Shown piece by piece: positions 25,771 to 35,465 of a stretch of DNA of 64,000 nt; the first letter of the stretch is position 1, and each line of letters starts with the position of its first letter. The stretch lies in the NCBI GenBank assembly GCA_016716225.1, contig JADJWT010000001.1, positions 1,736,001 to 1,800,000 of the forward strand, written 5' to 3'. The position numbers were made by a program, and so were the translations under genes. The notes under the pieces are model-generated. The model searched no databases and was not told the origin of the DNA. It saw nothing but the letters and a program-made list of their open reading frames with translations. The stretch comes from Ignavibacteriota bacterium. Lineage in GTDB: Bacteria; Bacteroidota; Ignavibacteria; Ignavibacteriales; Melioribacteraceae.

Positions 25771-26812
25771 TTTGAATAAATTCGTCTTGTTTTTCAAATT
25801 TTGCAAATAATTTTGATTTTTTCTCTTTGATAAAAATTTCTGCAATTAATAAAAGTAAAGCCGGAATTAAAAAATAATAATATCTATCTTCATACTCAGT
25901 AATTTTTGTTGCACCATATTCCGAGCCTTCTAAACTTGCTAGATCATCGTAAATCATTCCTAATTCATCATCAGTATTTGAACCTTGGTAATATTTTCCG
26001 TTTGCTTTACTTGTAATTTCTTGAAGCGTTGTTTCATCAAGTTTTGTCAAAACAATATTTCCCGAAGCATCTTTTTTATATCCAATTTGATTTCCATTAT
26101 TTCCATAAACCGGAATTGGCGCGCCTTGCGGGGAACCCAAACCAATTGCATAAATTTTTATATTTGAATTATTCGCTTCTTCAATCGGAGTTTCTAATTC
26201 GCCTTCATGATCTTCGCCATCGGTTATAACAACAATAGCTTTTTGAGTTTCTTCATCTTTTTTAAATGAATTTAAAGCAAGTTTTAAAGCCGGACCAATT
26301 GCAGTTCCCGGTTGCGGAACAGAATTTACACTAACTGCCGAAAGAAATAAATTTGCTGCAGAATAATCTGTAGTTAACGGAAATTGAATAAAAGCCTTTC
26401 CGGAAAAAACAATTAACCCAATTCTATCACCCTTTAATTTTTGAATTAATTTTGCAATATCGTGTTTGGCTTTTTCCAACCGACTTGGTTTGATATCTTC
26501 GGCTTTCATACTTAACGAAACATCTAAAAGAATGTAAACATCTATTCCAACTTGTTTAACTTCTTCAATCTTAGAACCTATTTGCGGATTTGCTAAAGCA
26601 AAAATCAATAATATAATTGAAAGAATTATCAATCCGTTTTTCAGTATAATTTTGAATTTACTTCTAAGCGGAAAAAGTATTTTGTGAAGTTTTGCACTTG
26701 CGAATTTATCAAGTAATTTATTCTGATTTTTATTTACATACCAAACCAAAGCAATCAAAATTGGTATAAGGTATAATGCATAAAGATATTCGCTATGTGC
26801 AAATCTAAACAT
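25760..26812 (-). CDS. batB: BatB: membrane-anchored von Willebrand factor A protein
   Basis: A 350-residue protein with a hydrophobic N-terminus, a transmembrane helix at about 55-75, and a VWA domain at about 85-300. The metal-ion-dependent adhesion motif DVSLSM (DxSxS) is followed by KAEDIKPSRLEKAKHDIAKL and the ITDGEDHEGE acidic motif. A final transmembrane helix is at about 310-328. BatA and BatB form the paired VWA proteins of the Bat operon. Its start lies 5 bp after the batA stop. Confidence 0.9.
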   Translation of the reverse strand: MFRFAHSEYLYALYLIPILIALVWYVNKNQNKLLDKFASAKLHKILFPLRSKFKIILKNGLIILSIILLIFALANPQIGSKIEEVKQVGIDVYILLDVSLSMKAEDIKPSRLEKAKHDIAKLIQKLKGDRIGLIVFSGKAFIQFPLTTDYSAANLFLSAVSVNSVPQPGTAIGPALKLALNSFKKDEETQKAIVVITDGEDHEGELETPIEEANNSNIKIYAIGLGSPQGAPIPVYGNNGNQIGYKKDASGNIVLTKLDETTLQEITSKANGKYYQGSNTDDELGMIYDDLASLEGSEYGATKITEYEDRYYYFLIPALLLLIAEIFIKEKKSKLFAKFEKQDEFIQNEN

Positions 26813-26816
26813 AATT

Positions 26817-27812
26817 TTATGGTAATTTTTTTAAGTAAAGTTTAGAAAATAATAATTCAGCAAAAATGAATAATAATCCTAGTCCTAGCCAGCTGTAAAA
26901 AAGTTCTTTTGCTTTTCTATAACTTGTAACTTCAATTCTTGTTTTTTCAAGAGTATCAATTACTTTATAAATTTCTTCAAGTTTTTTATTGTTGGTTGCT
27001 CTAAAATATTTTCCGTCGGTAATTTTGGAAACTTCACCTAAAACTTTTTCATCAATTTCTACAGGAACCATTTGATATCTTTTACCGAATGGTGTTTGAA
27101 ATGGATAAGGTGCTTCTCCCATTGTTCCAACTCCGACAGTGTAAACTCGAATTCCGAATTTCTTAGCAATTTGTGCAGCAGTAATTGGATCAATTTCTCC
27201 GCTGTTGTTTACGCCGTCTGTCAATAAAATCATAATTTTACTTTTTGCTTCGCTGTCTTTTAAACGATTTACACCATTTGCAATTGCTGTACCAATCGCG
27301 GTTCCGTCTTCAATCATTCCGCTTTTTATTTCTTTTAACAATCCGCGTAAAACCGGATAATCTATTGTTAGCGGACATTGAGTGAAACTTTCGCTGGCAA
27401 AAATAACAAGACCAATTTTATCCGTTGTTCTTCCGGCAACAAATTCATCAATTACGTTTTTTGCGGCTTCTAATCTATTTGGTTTAAAATCTTCTGCAAG
27501 CATACTTCCGGAAATATCCAAAAGCATTGTAATATCAATTCCTTCGGTATAAACATTTTCTCCGGATGAAAAAGTTTGAGGTCGTGCAAGTGCAACAATT
27601 AAAAATGAAAGTCCAATCAATCTCATCAGCATTGGCAAATGTCGCAATCGTTCTTTTATAGTTTTATCTAAATCACCAAAAATTTCCAAATTGGAATAAG
27701 TAATAGCAGCGGAACGTTTTCTATTTTGCTTCCAATACCAAAATAAAATTAATGGAATTACTGCTAGAAGATAAAGTAAATATGGGTAAGCAAATGTAAT
27801 ATTATTTAGCAC
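26817..27812 (-). CDS. batA: BatA: membrane-anchored von Willebrand factor A protein
   Basis: A 331-residue protein with two N-terminal hydrophobic segments and a VWA domain at about 90-300, containing DISGSM (DxSxS) and LTDGVNNSGEI. The C-terminal transmembrane segment is near 305-325. It is the paralogue of the adjacent batB, and the two share AEDFKPNRLEAAK/AEDIKPSRLEKAK. Its start overlaps the end of the upstream 313-aa gene by 11 bp. VWA proteins of this type are partners of MoxR AAA+ ATPases. Confidence 0.9.
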   Translation of the reverse strand: MLNNITFAYPYLLYLLAVIPLILFWYWKQNRKRSAAITYSNLEIFGDLDKTIKERLRHLPMLMRLIGLSFLIVALARPQTFSSGENVYTEGIDITMLLDISGSMLAEDFKPNRLEAAKNVIDEFVAGRTTDKIGLVIFASESFTQCPLTIDYPVLRGLLKEIKSGMIEDGTAIGTAIANGVNRLKDSEAKSKIMILLTDGVNNSGEIDPITAAQIAKKFGIRVYTVGVGTMGEAPYPFQTPFGKRYQMVPVEIDEKVLGEVSKITDGKYFRATNNKKLEEIYKVIDTLEKTRIEVTSYRKAKELFYSWLGLGLLFIFAELLFSKLYLKKLP

Positions 27813-28743
27813 GACTTACTCCCATTTCAAAATCTTCTTCTTTTTTTGTTTTCTGTACAATATCATAAGCTTGATTCATCATTTCATCATTAACAGTTGG
27901 GAGTGGAACAAATTTTGCAAATTTTACCATATCGGCATTTTCCAAAAAACTTTGTGTTATATCAATCATTTTTTGGTTATCCATAACTCGATTCAAAATT
28001 TGAACTGTTTGAGAAGTTGTCATTTCTAACGAATTAAAATTATATCTATCTTCAAAATATCTTCTAATAATTTCTGTTATCTCAGAATGAAATTCTTTAA
28101 CTAAGCCTTGCTGCCACAATTTTTTTTCTTTCAACTTATCTAATTTTTGAAGTGTTAAAATATGCAATGGCAGCGCCGGAACTCTTCTAATTTCTCTAAC
28201 TTCTTCTTTTGGTTTTCTGTACTTACTATAAAGGAAATATCCAATTGCAGCAAATAATAATAAAATCAAAATTACAATTGACCAAAAAAGCCAATCAAAT
28301 GGAATTCTTATTGGAGCTTTAACATCTTTAATATCTTCAGCGGGATTAACTTCTAAAGTGTGAATAAAAATTTGAACTTCATTAGAATTTATGATTTGCG
28401 GTTCAGAATTGTTTTCCGAAAAATATGTTATTGGAATTGGTGGAATTGTAACTGCCGATGAATCATAACCGGAAAGTATATAATTAAATGTTTGAACATT
28501 TTTTTCTTCATCTTGAGTTGCCGGAAGAGATTTTATTATTTCCAAAGGTGCAAGCTGATCTGTTAATTTAGGAGGGACAATTCTAATTCCTTCACCAAAC
28601 TCAACTGAAATTTTAAAATATATGTAATCGCCGACAAGATAATCTGAAGTATCCGTTGAAGCAGAAACATTTATTGTTTGTGCAAAATTATTTATCGATA
28701 GAAATAAAATGTATAAAAGTATTAAGCGAAAAATCTTTACCAT
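27802..28743 (-). CDS. Bat-associated membrane protein, short BatD-like
   Basis: A 313-residue protein with a signal peptide (ending NFAQ), an Ig-like ectodomain (TINVSASTDTSDYLVGDYIYFKI, then SGYDSSAVTIPPIPITYF), one transmembrane helix at about 148-170 (DWLFWSIVILILLLF), and a helical cytoplasmic domain ending near SFLENADMVKFAKFVPLP. The layout resembles BatD on a smaller scale, with one Ig domain instead of several. It overlaps the DUF58 gene start and the batA end, so it is part of the same operon. I have no established symbol for it. Confidence 0.7.
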   Translation of the reverse strand: MVKIFRLILLYILFLSINNFAQTINVSASTDTSDYLVGDYIYFKISVEFGEGIRIVPPKLTDQLAPLEIIKSLPATQDEEKNVQTFNYILSGYDSSAVTIPPIPITYFSENNSEPQIINSNEVQIFIHTLEVNPAEDIKDVKAPIRIPFDWLFWSIVILILLLFAAIGYFLYSKYRKPKEEVREIRRVPALPLHILTLQKLDKLKEKKLWQQGLVKEFHSEITEIIRRYFEDRYNFNSLEMTTSQTVQILNRVMDNQKMIDITQSFLENADMVKFAKFVPLPTVNDEMMNQAYDIVQKTKKEEDFEMGVSRAK

Positions 28744-29612
28744 CTTTTCTCACGCAATTTAAAAAAATCAATAAGTGGTTTTACATAAGATGTAGAAATG
28801 TTAATTGGAATTGTATCAACTCTGCTTTTTAAGAAAAGGTTATTTTGAAATTCTTTCCTTTCTTTCATTTTATTTTTAAAATGTTCTTGAACTTTTTTAC
28901 TGCTTGTATCCAAGTATCTGATTTCTTCTGTTTCTGAATCTCTGAATTTTATTAAGCCAGCTTCTAGCAAATTTAATTCTCTCGGATCTTCAAGAATAAT
29001 ACTTATCAAATCGTGTTTTTTGCTTATGATTTTCAAAATGTTATCATAATCTTTATCAATAAAATCAGAAATCAGAAATGCGATTGTTTTCTTTTTTATC
29101 GAATGATTAAAATATTCCAAAGCACCTTTAATATTTGTTTTATTTCCTTGAGGTTCAAAAGAAAGAATTTCTCTAACAATTCTTAAAATGTGACTTTTAC
29201 CTTTTTTTGGCGGAACAAATTTTTCAATTTCATCGGTAAAAAGTATTAACCCAACTTTATCATTATTTTTCAAAGCGGAAAAAGCAAGAATTGCTGTTAA
29301 CTCGGCTGCAATTTGCTGTTTTGTTTTATCAACACTTCCAAAAACTAACGAACCGCTTAAATCAACCAATAACATTAAAGTTAGTTCACGTTCTTCTTCA
29401 AATATTTTTATGTATGGATGTCCAAAACGCGCACTAACGTTCCAATCAATACTTCTAATATCATCACCAAATTGATATTCGCGAACCTCGGAAAATTCCA
29501 TTCCTCTTCCTTTAAATACGGAATGGTATTCTCCGGAAAAAACTTCATTTACAACGCCACGGGTTTTAATTTCAATTTGGCGAACTTGTTTTAAAATTTC
29601 TTTTGTCAGCAT
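28737..29612 (-). CDS. DUF58 domain protein (VWA-like) of the Bat operon
   Basis: A 291-residue protein with the DUF58 signature: GEYHSVFKGRGMEFSEVREYQFGDDIRSIDWNVSAR at about 27-62, then a VWA-like core with LLVDLSGSLVFG (DxSxS form) and FLISDFID. It is soluble, with no signal or membrane helix, and probably acts with MoxR in the cytoplasm. It overlaps the following gene by 7 bp and starts 6 bp after moxR, which is the standard order moxR-DUF58-bat. Biochemical function is not known for this family. Confidence 0.88.
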   Translation of the reverse strand: MLTKEILKQVRQIEIKTRGVVNEVFSGEYHSVFKGRGMEFSEVREYQFGDDIRSIDWNVSARFGHPYIKIFEEERELTLMLLVDLSGSLVFGSVDKTKQQIAAELTAILAFSALKNNDKVGLILFTDEIEKFVPPKKGKSHILRIVREILSFEPQGNKTNIKGALEYFNHSIKKKTIAFLISDFIDKDYDNILKIISKKHDLISIILEDPRELNLLEAGLIKFRDSETEEIRYLDTSSKKVQEHFKNKMKERKEFQNNLFLKSRVDTIPINISTSYVKPLIDFFKLREKRW

Positions 29613-29618
29613 TTTCTA

Positions 29619-30617
29619 CTACGGAACTTCAACTTTATTTAAAATTTCTTCAATAATATTTTCCGATGTAATTTCTTCAGCTTCTGCTTCGTAAGTTACG
29701 GCAATTCTATGTCTCAAAACATCCATACATATTGATCTTACATCTTCTGGAACAACATAACCTCTGCGTTTTAAGAATGCGTTTGCTCTTGCGCCCAAAG
29801 CTAAATTTAATGTTGCTCTTGGTGAAGCTCCGTAACTAATTAAATCAGCTAATTTTGTTAAACCGTAATCATTGGGTTTTCTTGTTGCAAAAACAATATC
29901 TAGAATATATTTCTCAATTTTTTCATCAACATAAATATCATGAATTAAATTTCTGGCTTTTAGAATGTTTTCGATTTTTATTATTGGATTTATTGCTGCC
30001 GGTTTTGATCCAACATTTCTATGAAGAATTTTCATTTCTTCATCTCGGGTTGGATAAGTTATTTTAACTTTTAGCATAAATCTATCAACTTGAGCTTCCG
30101 GCAAAGGATAAGTTCCTTCTTGCTCAATTGGATTTTGTGTTGCCAAAACTAAAAACGGTTCTTGAAGTTTAAAAGTATTTTGCCCGATTGTAACTTGTCG
30201 TTCTTGCATCGCTTCAAGCAACGCACTTTGAACTTTTGCGGGAGCTCTATTTATTTCATCGGCAAGAATAAAGTTTGAAAAAATTGGACCTTTTTTGATT
30301 GAAAAATTTCCCTCTTTCTGATTGAAAATCATCGTTCCAATTAAATCAGCGGGAAGTAAATCGGGAGTAAACTGAATTCTCTGAAATTTTGCATCCATTG
30401 CGCTGGCTAATGAATTTATTGCCAAAGTCTTTGCTAAACCCGGAACACCTTCCAATAAAATATGTCCGTTTCCAAGAAGTCCGATTACTAATCGTTCAAC
30501 CATTTCTTTTTGACCGACAATAACTTTTCCAATTTCTGCTAAAAGAACATCAATAAATTCACTTTCTTTATTGATTTTTTCGTTTAATTCTGTGATCTCC
30601 AAAATAAATTTCCTCAA
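29619..30617 (-). CDS. MoxR-family AAA+ ATPase
   Basis: A 332-residue MoxR ATPase that heads the Bat operon. The Walker A is EGVPGLAKT (GxPGxAKT) at about 57-65. Walker B with the MoxR hallmark is LADEINRAPAKVQSALLEAMQERQV. Sensor 1 is LATQNPIEQEGTYPLPEAQ, and an arginine-finger region follows at ASPRAT. MoxR proteins act with VWA proteins as chaperone-like metal-loading or complex-assembly machines. The adjacent DUF58, BatA and BatB proteins fit this pairing. The operon is read from the minus strand after a 283 bp gap shared with thrA. Confidence 0.95.
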   Translation of the reverse strand: MRKFILEITELNEKINKESEFIDVLLAEIGKVIVGQKEMVERLVIGLLGNGHILLEGVPGLAKTLAINSLASAMDAKFQRIQFTPDLLPADLIGTMIFNQKEGNFSIKKGPIFSNFILADEINRAPAKVQSALLEAMQERQVTIGQNTFKLQEPFLVLATQNPIEQEGTYPLPEAQVDRFMLKVKITYPTRDEEMKILHRNVGSKPAAINPIIKIENILKARNLIHDIYVDEKIEKYILDIVFATRKPNDYGLTKLADLISYGASPRATLNLALGARANAFLKRRGYVVPEDVRSICMDVLRHRIAVTYEAEAEEITSENIIEEILNKVEVP

Positions 30618-30839
30618 ATTATTTTAAGAATTGACATTTTCTACAATTTTAACTTTGAATAAGTTTCAGTAAGATTTATAATTTATCATTTTATACAAAA
30701 CATAAATATAGTAAAAATTGTTAGAAATCGATTAAACGGATTTTAACAAAGTCTATAAATTTTTTGGAATATTGAACAAATTCAAAGTTATAATTATTCA
30801 TATAAACTCAATTTTTGCATCAAAATGAAAATTAAATTA

Positions 30840-30868
30840 TTGTTATAAAGTTTGTTAATTTATATTAT
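30840..30868 (+). promoter_or_regulatory. candidate sigma70-type promoter of the thr operon
   Basis: TTGTTA (30840-30845) and TATTAT (30863-30868) are separated by 17 bp and lie 33 bp before the thrA ATG. Spacing and sequence fit a -35/-10 pair, but in such A+T-rich DNA matches arise often. The rest of the 283 bp gap between moxR and thrA shows no gene. Confidence 0.4.
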
Positions 30869-30900
30869 AGCCGTTCGTTTATGAAAATTTATGCAAAATT

Positions 30901-33357
30901 ATGAAAGTACTAAAATTTGGCGGAACTTCAGTTGGCAATGCTAATCGAATTTCCCAAGTAATTAAAATAATTGAAGATTACAATTTCCAAAATGTAAAAA
31001 TTGCCGTTGTGTTTTCTGCTTTTGGCGGAGTTACGGATCAATTAATTGATTTGAGCAACAAAGCTTTAAAACGTGATGATTCGTATTTGGGATTATTTCA
31101 ATCTTTACGTTTAAAACATCTTGAGGCGTTCGATGTTTTAGTAAATCACGCAAAAAAAAGTTCGGCTCAAAAACATATTACAGATCATTTTGATGAACTT
31201 AGCGATATTCTAAAAGGATTGTATTTATTACGTGAACTTACTCCAAGAATTTTAGATAATATTTTAAGTTATGGTGAAAGACTTTCAAATTTTATAATTG
31301 CCGAAGCAATAAAAAGTAAAAAAATTGATTGCGAATATTTAAATTCTACAAAAATTATAAAGACAGATAGCAACTTTGGAAATGCGCATGTTAATTATGA
31401 AATTACAAATTCCAATATTGTAAAATATTTTAAATCTCATCAAATAATGCAGATTGTTACCGGATTTATTGGCTCAAATGAAACCGGAGAAATTACAACT
31501 TTGGGAAGAGGTGGTTCAGATTTTACTGCTTCAATAATTGGCGCAGCATTAAAAGCCGAAGAAATTGAAATTTGGACAGATGTAAACGGAATTTTAACCG
31601 CTGATCCGCGAAAAGTAAAAGAAGCAATTCCTCTTAAAGCTGTAACTTATCAAGAAGCAATGGAAATGTCATATTTTGGTGCCAAAGTAATTTATCCTCC
31701 AACAATGCAGCCGGCTTTTGATAATAATATTAAGATCAGAATAAGAAATACTTTTAATCCAAGTTTTAAAGGAACTATAATTTTAGAAAAACAGCCGAAA
31801 ATAAAATTCAGTGCAAAAGGAATTTCTTCGGTTGATAATATTACTTTAATTCGAGTAAGCGGAAGTGGACTTTTCGGCAACGAAGGAATTACCGCAAGAA
31901 TTTTTGATGCATTAGCAGAAGAAAAAGTGAAAACACTTTTGTTAACTCAAGGTTCTTCCGGTTTAAGCATTTGTATTGCAGTTCTTCCTGATGATGGAAT
32001 AAAGGCGAAAACTGCAATTGAAAAAGCTCTGCGTTTGGAAATTTTTGATGGAAGAGTGAGAGAAATTAATGCCGAAAAAAATCTTTCAATAATTGCTGTT
32101 GTTGGCGAAGATATGCGTCACACTCCGGGAATTTCCGGAAGAGTTTTTAATGCATTGGGCAAAAACGGAGTAAACATTATTGCAATTGCTCAAGGTTCTT
32201 CGGAATTAAATATTTCTTGCGTAATTAAAAATGAAGATATTTCCAAAGCGCTAAATGTTCTACACGATTCATTATTTCTTGCGGAAAGAAAAGTTTACAA
32301 TATTTTCTTAGTCGGAATTGGTTTGGTTGGAAAGGCTTTTCTAAAATATCTAATTGGGAAAAAAGATTTTCTTAAAAACGATAGATCTATTGAAATTAGA
32401 GTTGTTGGAATTGCAAATAGTAAAAAAATGCATTTTGATAAAAATGGAATTGATGTAGAAAATTGGATTGAATCATTAGAAATATCAAAAAGTAAATCCG
32501 ATATAAAAAAGTTTGTTTCGGAAATGCAGAATTTAAATTTGGCAAATTCGATATTTATCGATTGCACAGCTAATGAAACCGCAATTCCGTATTACGAAGA
32601 AATTTTGAAATCGAATATTTCAATTACAACTCCAAATAAAATTGCTAACACAAAGGATTTGGAATTTTATAAAAAGCTGCGACAAACATCTCAAAAGAAA
32701 AATGTTAAATTCCTTTACAGCACTAATGTTGGAGCCGGTCTGCCAATAATTTCTACTTTGCGGGAATTGGTAAACAGCGGAGATAAAATTATAAAAATTG
32801 AAGGAATACTTTCCGGAACATTGAGTTACTTATTTAATTCATTTTTGGGCGATACAAAATTTTCTCAAATTGTAAAATCGGCAATGGAAAATGGCTACAC
32901 TGAGCCGGATCCAAGAGATGATTTAAATGGATTGGATGTTGCTCGAAAACTATTAATTATGATTCGAGAAATCGGAATTGATTTGGAACTAAAAGATATT
33001 GAAGTTGAAAATCTTGTTCCGCAAAAAGCAAGAAATGTAAAATCCATTGAAAACTTCTTCAAAATTTTGGAAAGTGCAGATAATGTTTTTGATGAAAGAA
33101 AAATTCTTGCGCAAAAAAATAATTCTGTTTTAAGATACATTGCAAAATTTGAAAATAACAAATCAACCGTAAAACTTTTGGAAGTTGATAGTTCACATCC
33201 GTTTTACAATCTAAAAGGAAATGATAATATCGTTTCAATTACATCTCAAAATTATTTTGAACAGCCGTTAATTATAAGAGGAAGAGGCGCCGGAGCTGAT
33301 TTTACGGCTTCGGGAATCTTTGCAGACATTTTAAGAATCACAAATTACTTAGGTTAA
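30901..33357 (+). CDS. thrA: bifunctional aspartate kinase/homoserine dehydrogenase ThrA
   Basis: 818 residues with two fused enzymes. The aspartate kinase occupies about 1-290, with KFGGTSVGNANR at 5-16, AFGGVTDQLI, and TLGRGGSDFTA. A regulatory part with two ACT domains follows at about 310-460 (LIRVSGSGLFGNEGITARIFDAL, GEDMRHTPGISGRVFNALG). The homoserine dehydrogenase is at about 468-818, with a Rossmann glycine motif VGIGLVGKAF near 470 and NKIANTKD plus the catalytic-site GAGLPIISTLRELV. It makes aspartyl phosphate and later homoserine. ACT domains imply feedback by threonine. The domain order matches E. coli ThrA. It is the first gene of a four-gene thr cluster. Confidence 0.96.
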   Translation: MKVLKFGGTSVGNANRISQVIKIIEDYNFQNVKIAVVFSAFGGVTDQLIDLSNKALKRDDSYLGLFQSLRLKHLEAFDVLVNHAKKSSAQKHITDHFDELSDILKGLYLLRELTPRILDNILSYGERLSNFIIAEAIKSKKIDCEYLNSTKIIKTDSNFGNAHVNYEITNSNIVKYFKSHQIMQIVTGFIGSNETGEITTLGRGGSDFTASIIGAALKAEEIEIWTDVNGILTADPRKVKEAIPLKAVTYQEAMEMSYFGAKVIYPPTMQPAFDNNIKIRIRNTFNPSFKGTIILEKQPKIKFSAKGISSVDNITLIRVSGSGLFGNEGITARIFDALAEEKVKTLLLTQGSSGLSICIAVLPDDGIKAKTAIEKALRLEIFDGRVREINAEKNLSIIAVVGEDMRHTPGISGRVFNALGKNGVNIIAIAQGSSELNISCVIKNEDISKALNVLHDSLFLAERKVYNIFLVGIGLVGKAFLKYLIGKKDFLKNDRSIEIRVVGIANSKKMHFDKNGIDVENWIESLEISKSKSDIKKFVSEMQNLNLANSIFIDCTANETAIPYYEEILKSNISITTPNKIANTKDLEFYKKLRQTSQKKNVKFLYSTNVGAGLPIISTLRELVNSGDKIIKIEGILSGTLSYLFNSFLGDTKFSQIVKSAMENGYTEPDPRDDLNGLDVARKLLIMIREIGIDLELKDIEVENLVPQKARNVKSIENFFKILESADNVFDERKILAQKNNSVLRYIAKFENNKSTVKLLEVDSSHPFYNLKGNDNIVSITSQNYFEQPLIIRGRGAGADFTASGIFADILRITNYLG

Positions 33358-33360
33358 AAA

Positions 33361-34407
33361 ATGAAGAAAATTCCAGTCGCAATTTTAGGTGCCACGGGAA
33401 GTGTAGGACAAAAATTTATTGAGCTTTTGTCAAATCATCCTTGGTTTGAAATTACGGAACTTGCGGCATCAGAAAAATCAGCCGGGAAAAAATATAAAGA
33501 TGCAACAAAATGGGTAATGTCAAATATTCTTAAAGAAGAAATTGGAAATCTTGAAGTAAAAAATTGTGTACCAAATTTAACATCCAAATTGGTTTTCAGC
33601 GCATTGGATTCTTCGGTTGCGGAAGAAATTGAAACTGATTTCGCAAACAATGGTTACTTCGTAATTTCAAATTCCAGAAATCATAGATTTGATAATGATG
33701 TTCCATTGATAATCCCGGAAGTAAATCCCGAGCATTTAGAATTAATTAAAAATAAAACCGGAGCAATTGTTACAAATCCAAATTGCTCAACTATTGGAAT
33801 GGTTTTAGCATTAAAACCTTTACATGATGCTTTTGGAATTGAAACAGTAAATGTTGTAACAATGCAAGCCGTTTCGGGTGGCGGTTATCCCGGCGTTCCC
33901 AGTATGGATATTATCGATAACGTAATTCCATACATAAACGGTGAAGAAGAAAAAATGAAAACCGAACCGTTAAAAATTTTGGGAAAGTTTTCTAATGGTA
34001 CAATTCAAAATACAGAAATTAAAATTAGTGCGCAGTGCAATCGTGTTTCTGTTATTGATGGACATTTGGAAAATGTTCAAATAAAGTTTTCTAAGAAACC
34101 TACAAGGGAAGAAATTTTAAAAGTTTGGAAAAATTTTAAATCGCTTCCGCAAAATTTAAATTTGCCTTCAGCTCCTATAATTCCAATTTATTATTTTGAA
34201 GAAAATCATTTGCCTCAGCCAAGATTAAATAGAAATTTAGAAAAAGGCATGGCGGTTTCTGTTGGAAGATTACGCGAATGTGAAATTTTCGATTTTAAAT
34301 TTACCGTACTTTCACATAATACAATTCGTGGAGCAGCCGGCGGCACTTTGCTGATTGCTGAATTGATGAAATCTCAAGGATATTTAAACGGAATAATTAA
34401 TGAATAA
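33361..34407 (+). CDS. asd: aspartate-semialdehyde dehydrogenase
   Basis: 348 residues; reduces aspartyl phosphate to the semialdehyde and so links the two halves of ThrA. The N-terminal NADP-binding motif is GATGSVGQKFIELLSNHPWF, and the catalytic cysteine lies in NPNCSTIGMVLAL near residue 140. The wording around both motifs (SEKSAGKKYKDATKW) resembles the archaeal/fungal-type enzyme rather than the E. coli type, which has GWRGMVGS. The catalytic histidine lies later, in GHLENVQIKF. It begins 3 bp after thrA and overlaps thrB by 8 bp. Confidence 0.94.
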   Translation: MKKIPVAILGATGSVGQKFIELLSNHPWFEITELAASEKSAGKKYKDATKWVMSNILKEEIGNLEVKNCVPNLTSKLVFSALDSSVAEEIETDFANNGYFVISNSRNHRFDNDVPLIIPEVNPEHLELIKNKTGAIVTNPNCSTIGMVLALKPLHDAFGIETVNVVTMQAVSGGGYPGVPSMDIIDNVIPYINGEEEKMKTEPLKILGKFSNGTIQNTEIKISAQCNRVSVIDGHLENVQIKFSKKPTREEILKVWKNFKSLPQNLNLPSAPIIPIYYFEENHLPQPRLNRNLEKGMAVSVGRLRECEIFDFKFTVLSHNTIRGAAGGTLLIAELMKSQGYLNGIINE

Positions 34408-35332
34408 AAAAATAAAAGTTTTTGCTCCAGCTACAATTTCTAATGTTGGCTGCGGATTTGATACAATCGGTTTTGCAATTGATAAACCCGGCGATATTGT
34501 AAGTCTAAGTTTAAGAAATGATGGAATTGTTAAAATAAAAAAAATTACCGGAGATGGCGGAGTTCTTCCATATGAAATTGAAAAAAATACGGCAACAGTT
34601 GGAATTTTAGAATTATTAAAAAATTATCCCAATAAAAATATTGGTGTTGATGTTGAAATAATTAAAAAAATGCCAATTGGCAGTGGACTCGGTTCAAGCG
34701 CTGCAAGTTCAGCCGCAGCTGTTTTTGGAATGAATAAATTATTGAATAATCATTTCTCTGAAACTGAAGTTTTAAATTTTGCGGTAAAAGGTGAATCAAT
34801 TGCAAGTGGTGCAATTCATGCCGATAATGTTGCTCCATGTTTGTTTGGTGGTTTTGTTTTAATCAGAGATTACAATCCAATTGATGTTATCAAACTTCCG
34901 GTACCTAAAAATTTATATTGCATAGTTTTATATTCTCAAATTGTAATTGAAACTAAACAAGCGAGAAAATTAATTAAAAAAAATCTTCCGATAAAAAAAG
35001 CACGAAAACATTTTGGTAATATTGGAACATTGGTTTCCGGATTGTATGAAAGTGATTTAAGTAAAATTGGTAGATCGATTGAAGATGAAATTTCAGAACC
35101 GGCAAGAGCAACATTAATTCCAAATTTTTATGATATTAAAAATGCTGCGCTAAGCGCCGGAGCTTACGGATGTTCAATCTCCGGCTCCGGTCCATCAATA
35201 TTTGCATTTTCAGATTCTGAAATTAATGCAAAGAAAATTGGATCAGCAATGAAAAAAATAGTTGATAAAACTGGAATTAAATCAACACTTTATATTTCCA
35301 AAATTAATCCTAATGGACCAAAAATAATTTAA
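34400..35332 (+). CDS. thrB: homoserine kinase ThrB
   Basis: 310-residue GHMP-family kinase that phosphorylates homoserine to O-phosphohomoserine. Motif 1 is FAPATISNVGCGFDTIGFA near residue 6, the ATP loop PIGSGLGSSAASSAAA lies near 93, and motif 3 is AYGCSISGSGPSIFAF near 255. The start ATG lies inside the end of asd (ATGAATAA), an 8 bp overlap. Length is typical. A 133 bp spacer separates it from thrC. Confidence 0.95.
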   Translation: MNKKIKVFAPATISNVGCGFDTIGFAIDKPGDIVSLSLRNDGIVKIKKITGDGGVLPYEIEKNTATVGILELLKNYPNKNIGVDVEIIKKMPIGSGLGSSAASSAAAVFGMNKLLNNHFSETEVLNFAVKGESIASGAIHADNVAPCLFGGFVLIRDYNPIDVIKLPVPKNLYCIVLYSQIVIETKQARKLIKKNLPIKKARKHFGNIGTLVSGLYESDLSKIGRSIEDEISEPARATLIPNFYDIKNAALSAGAYGCSISGSGPSIFAFSDSEINAKKIGSAMKKIVDKTGIKSTLYISKINPNGPKII

Positions 35333-35465
35333 TCTTTTCTGTTGGAAAATATAGGTTGCAGAGTATCGCTGATGTTTCGATAATTTCTGAATTTAATTCG
35401 GAGAACTCAACATCTGACAATGTTTCGATCAACCGAAAATAAAGGATTATTAAAAAATATTATAA

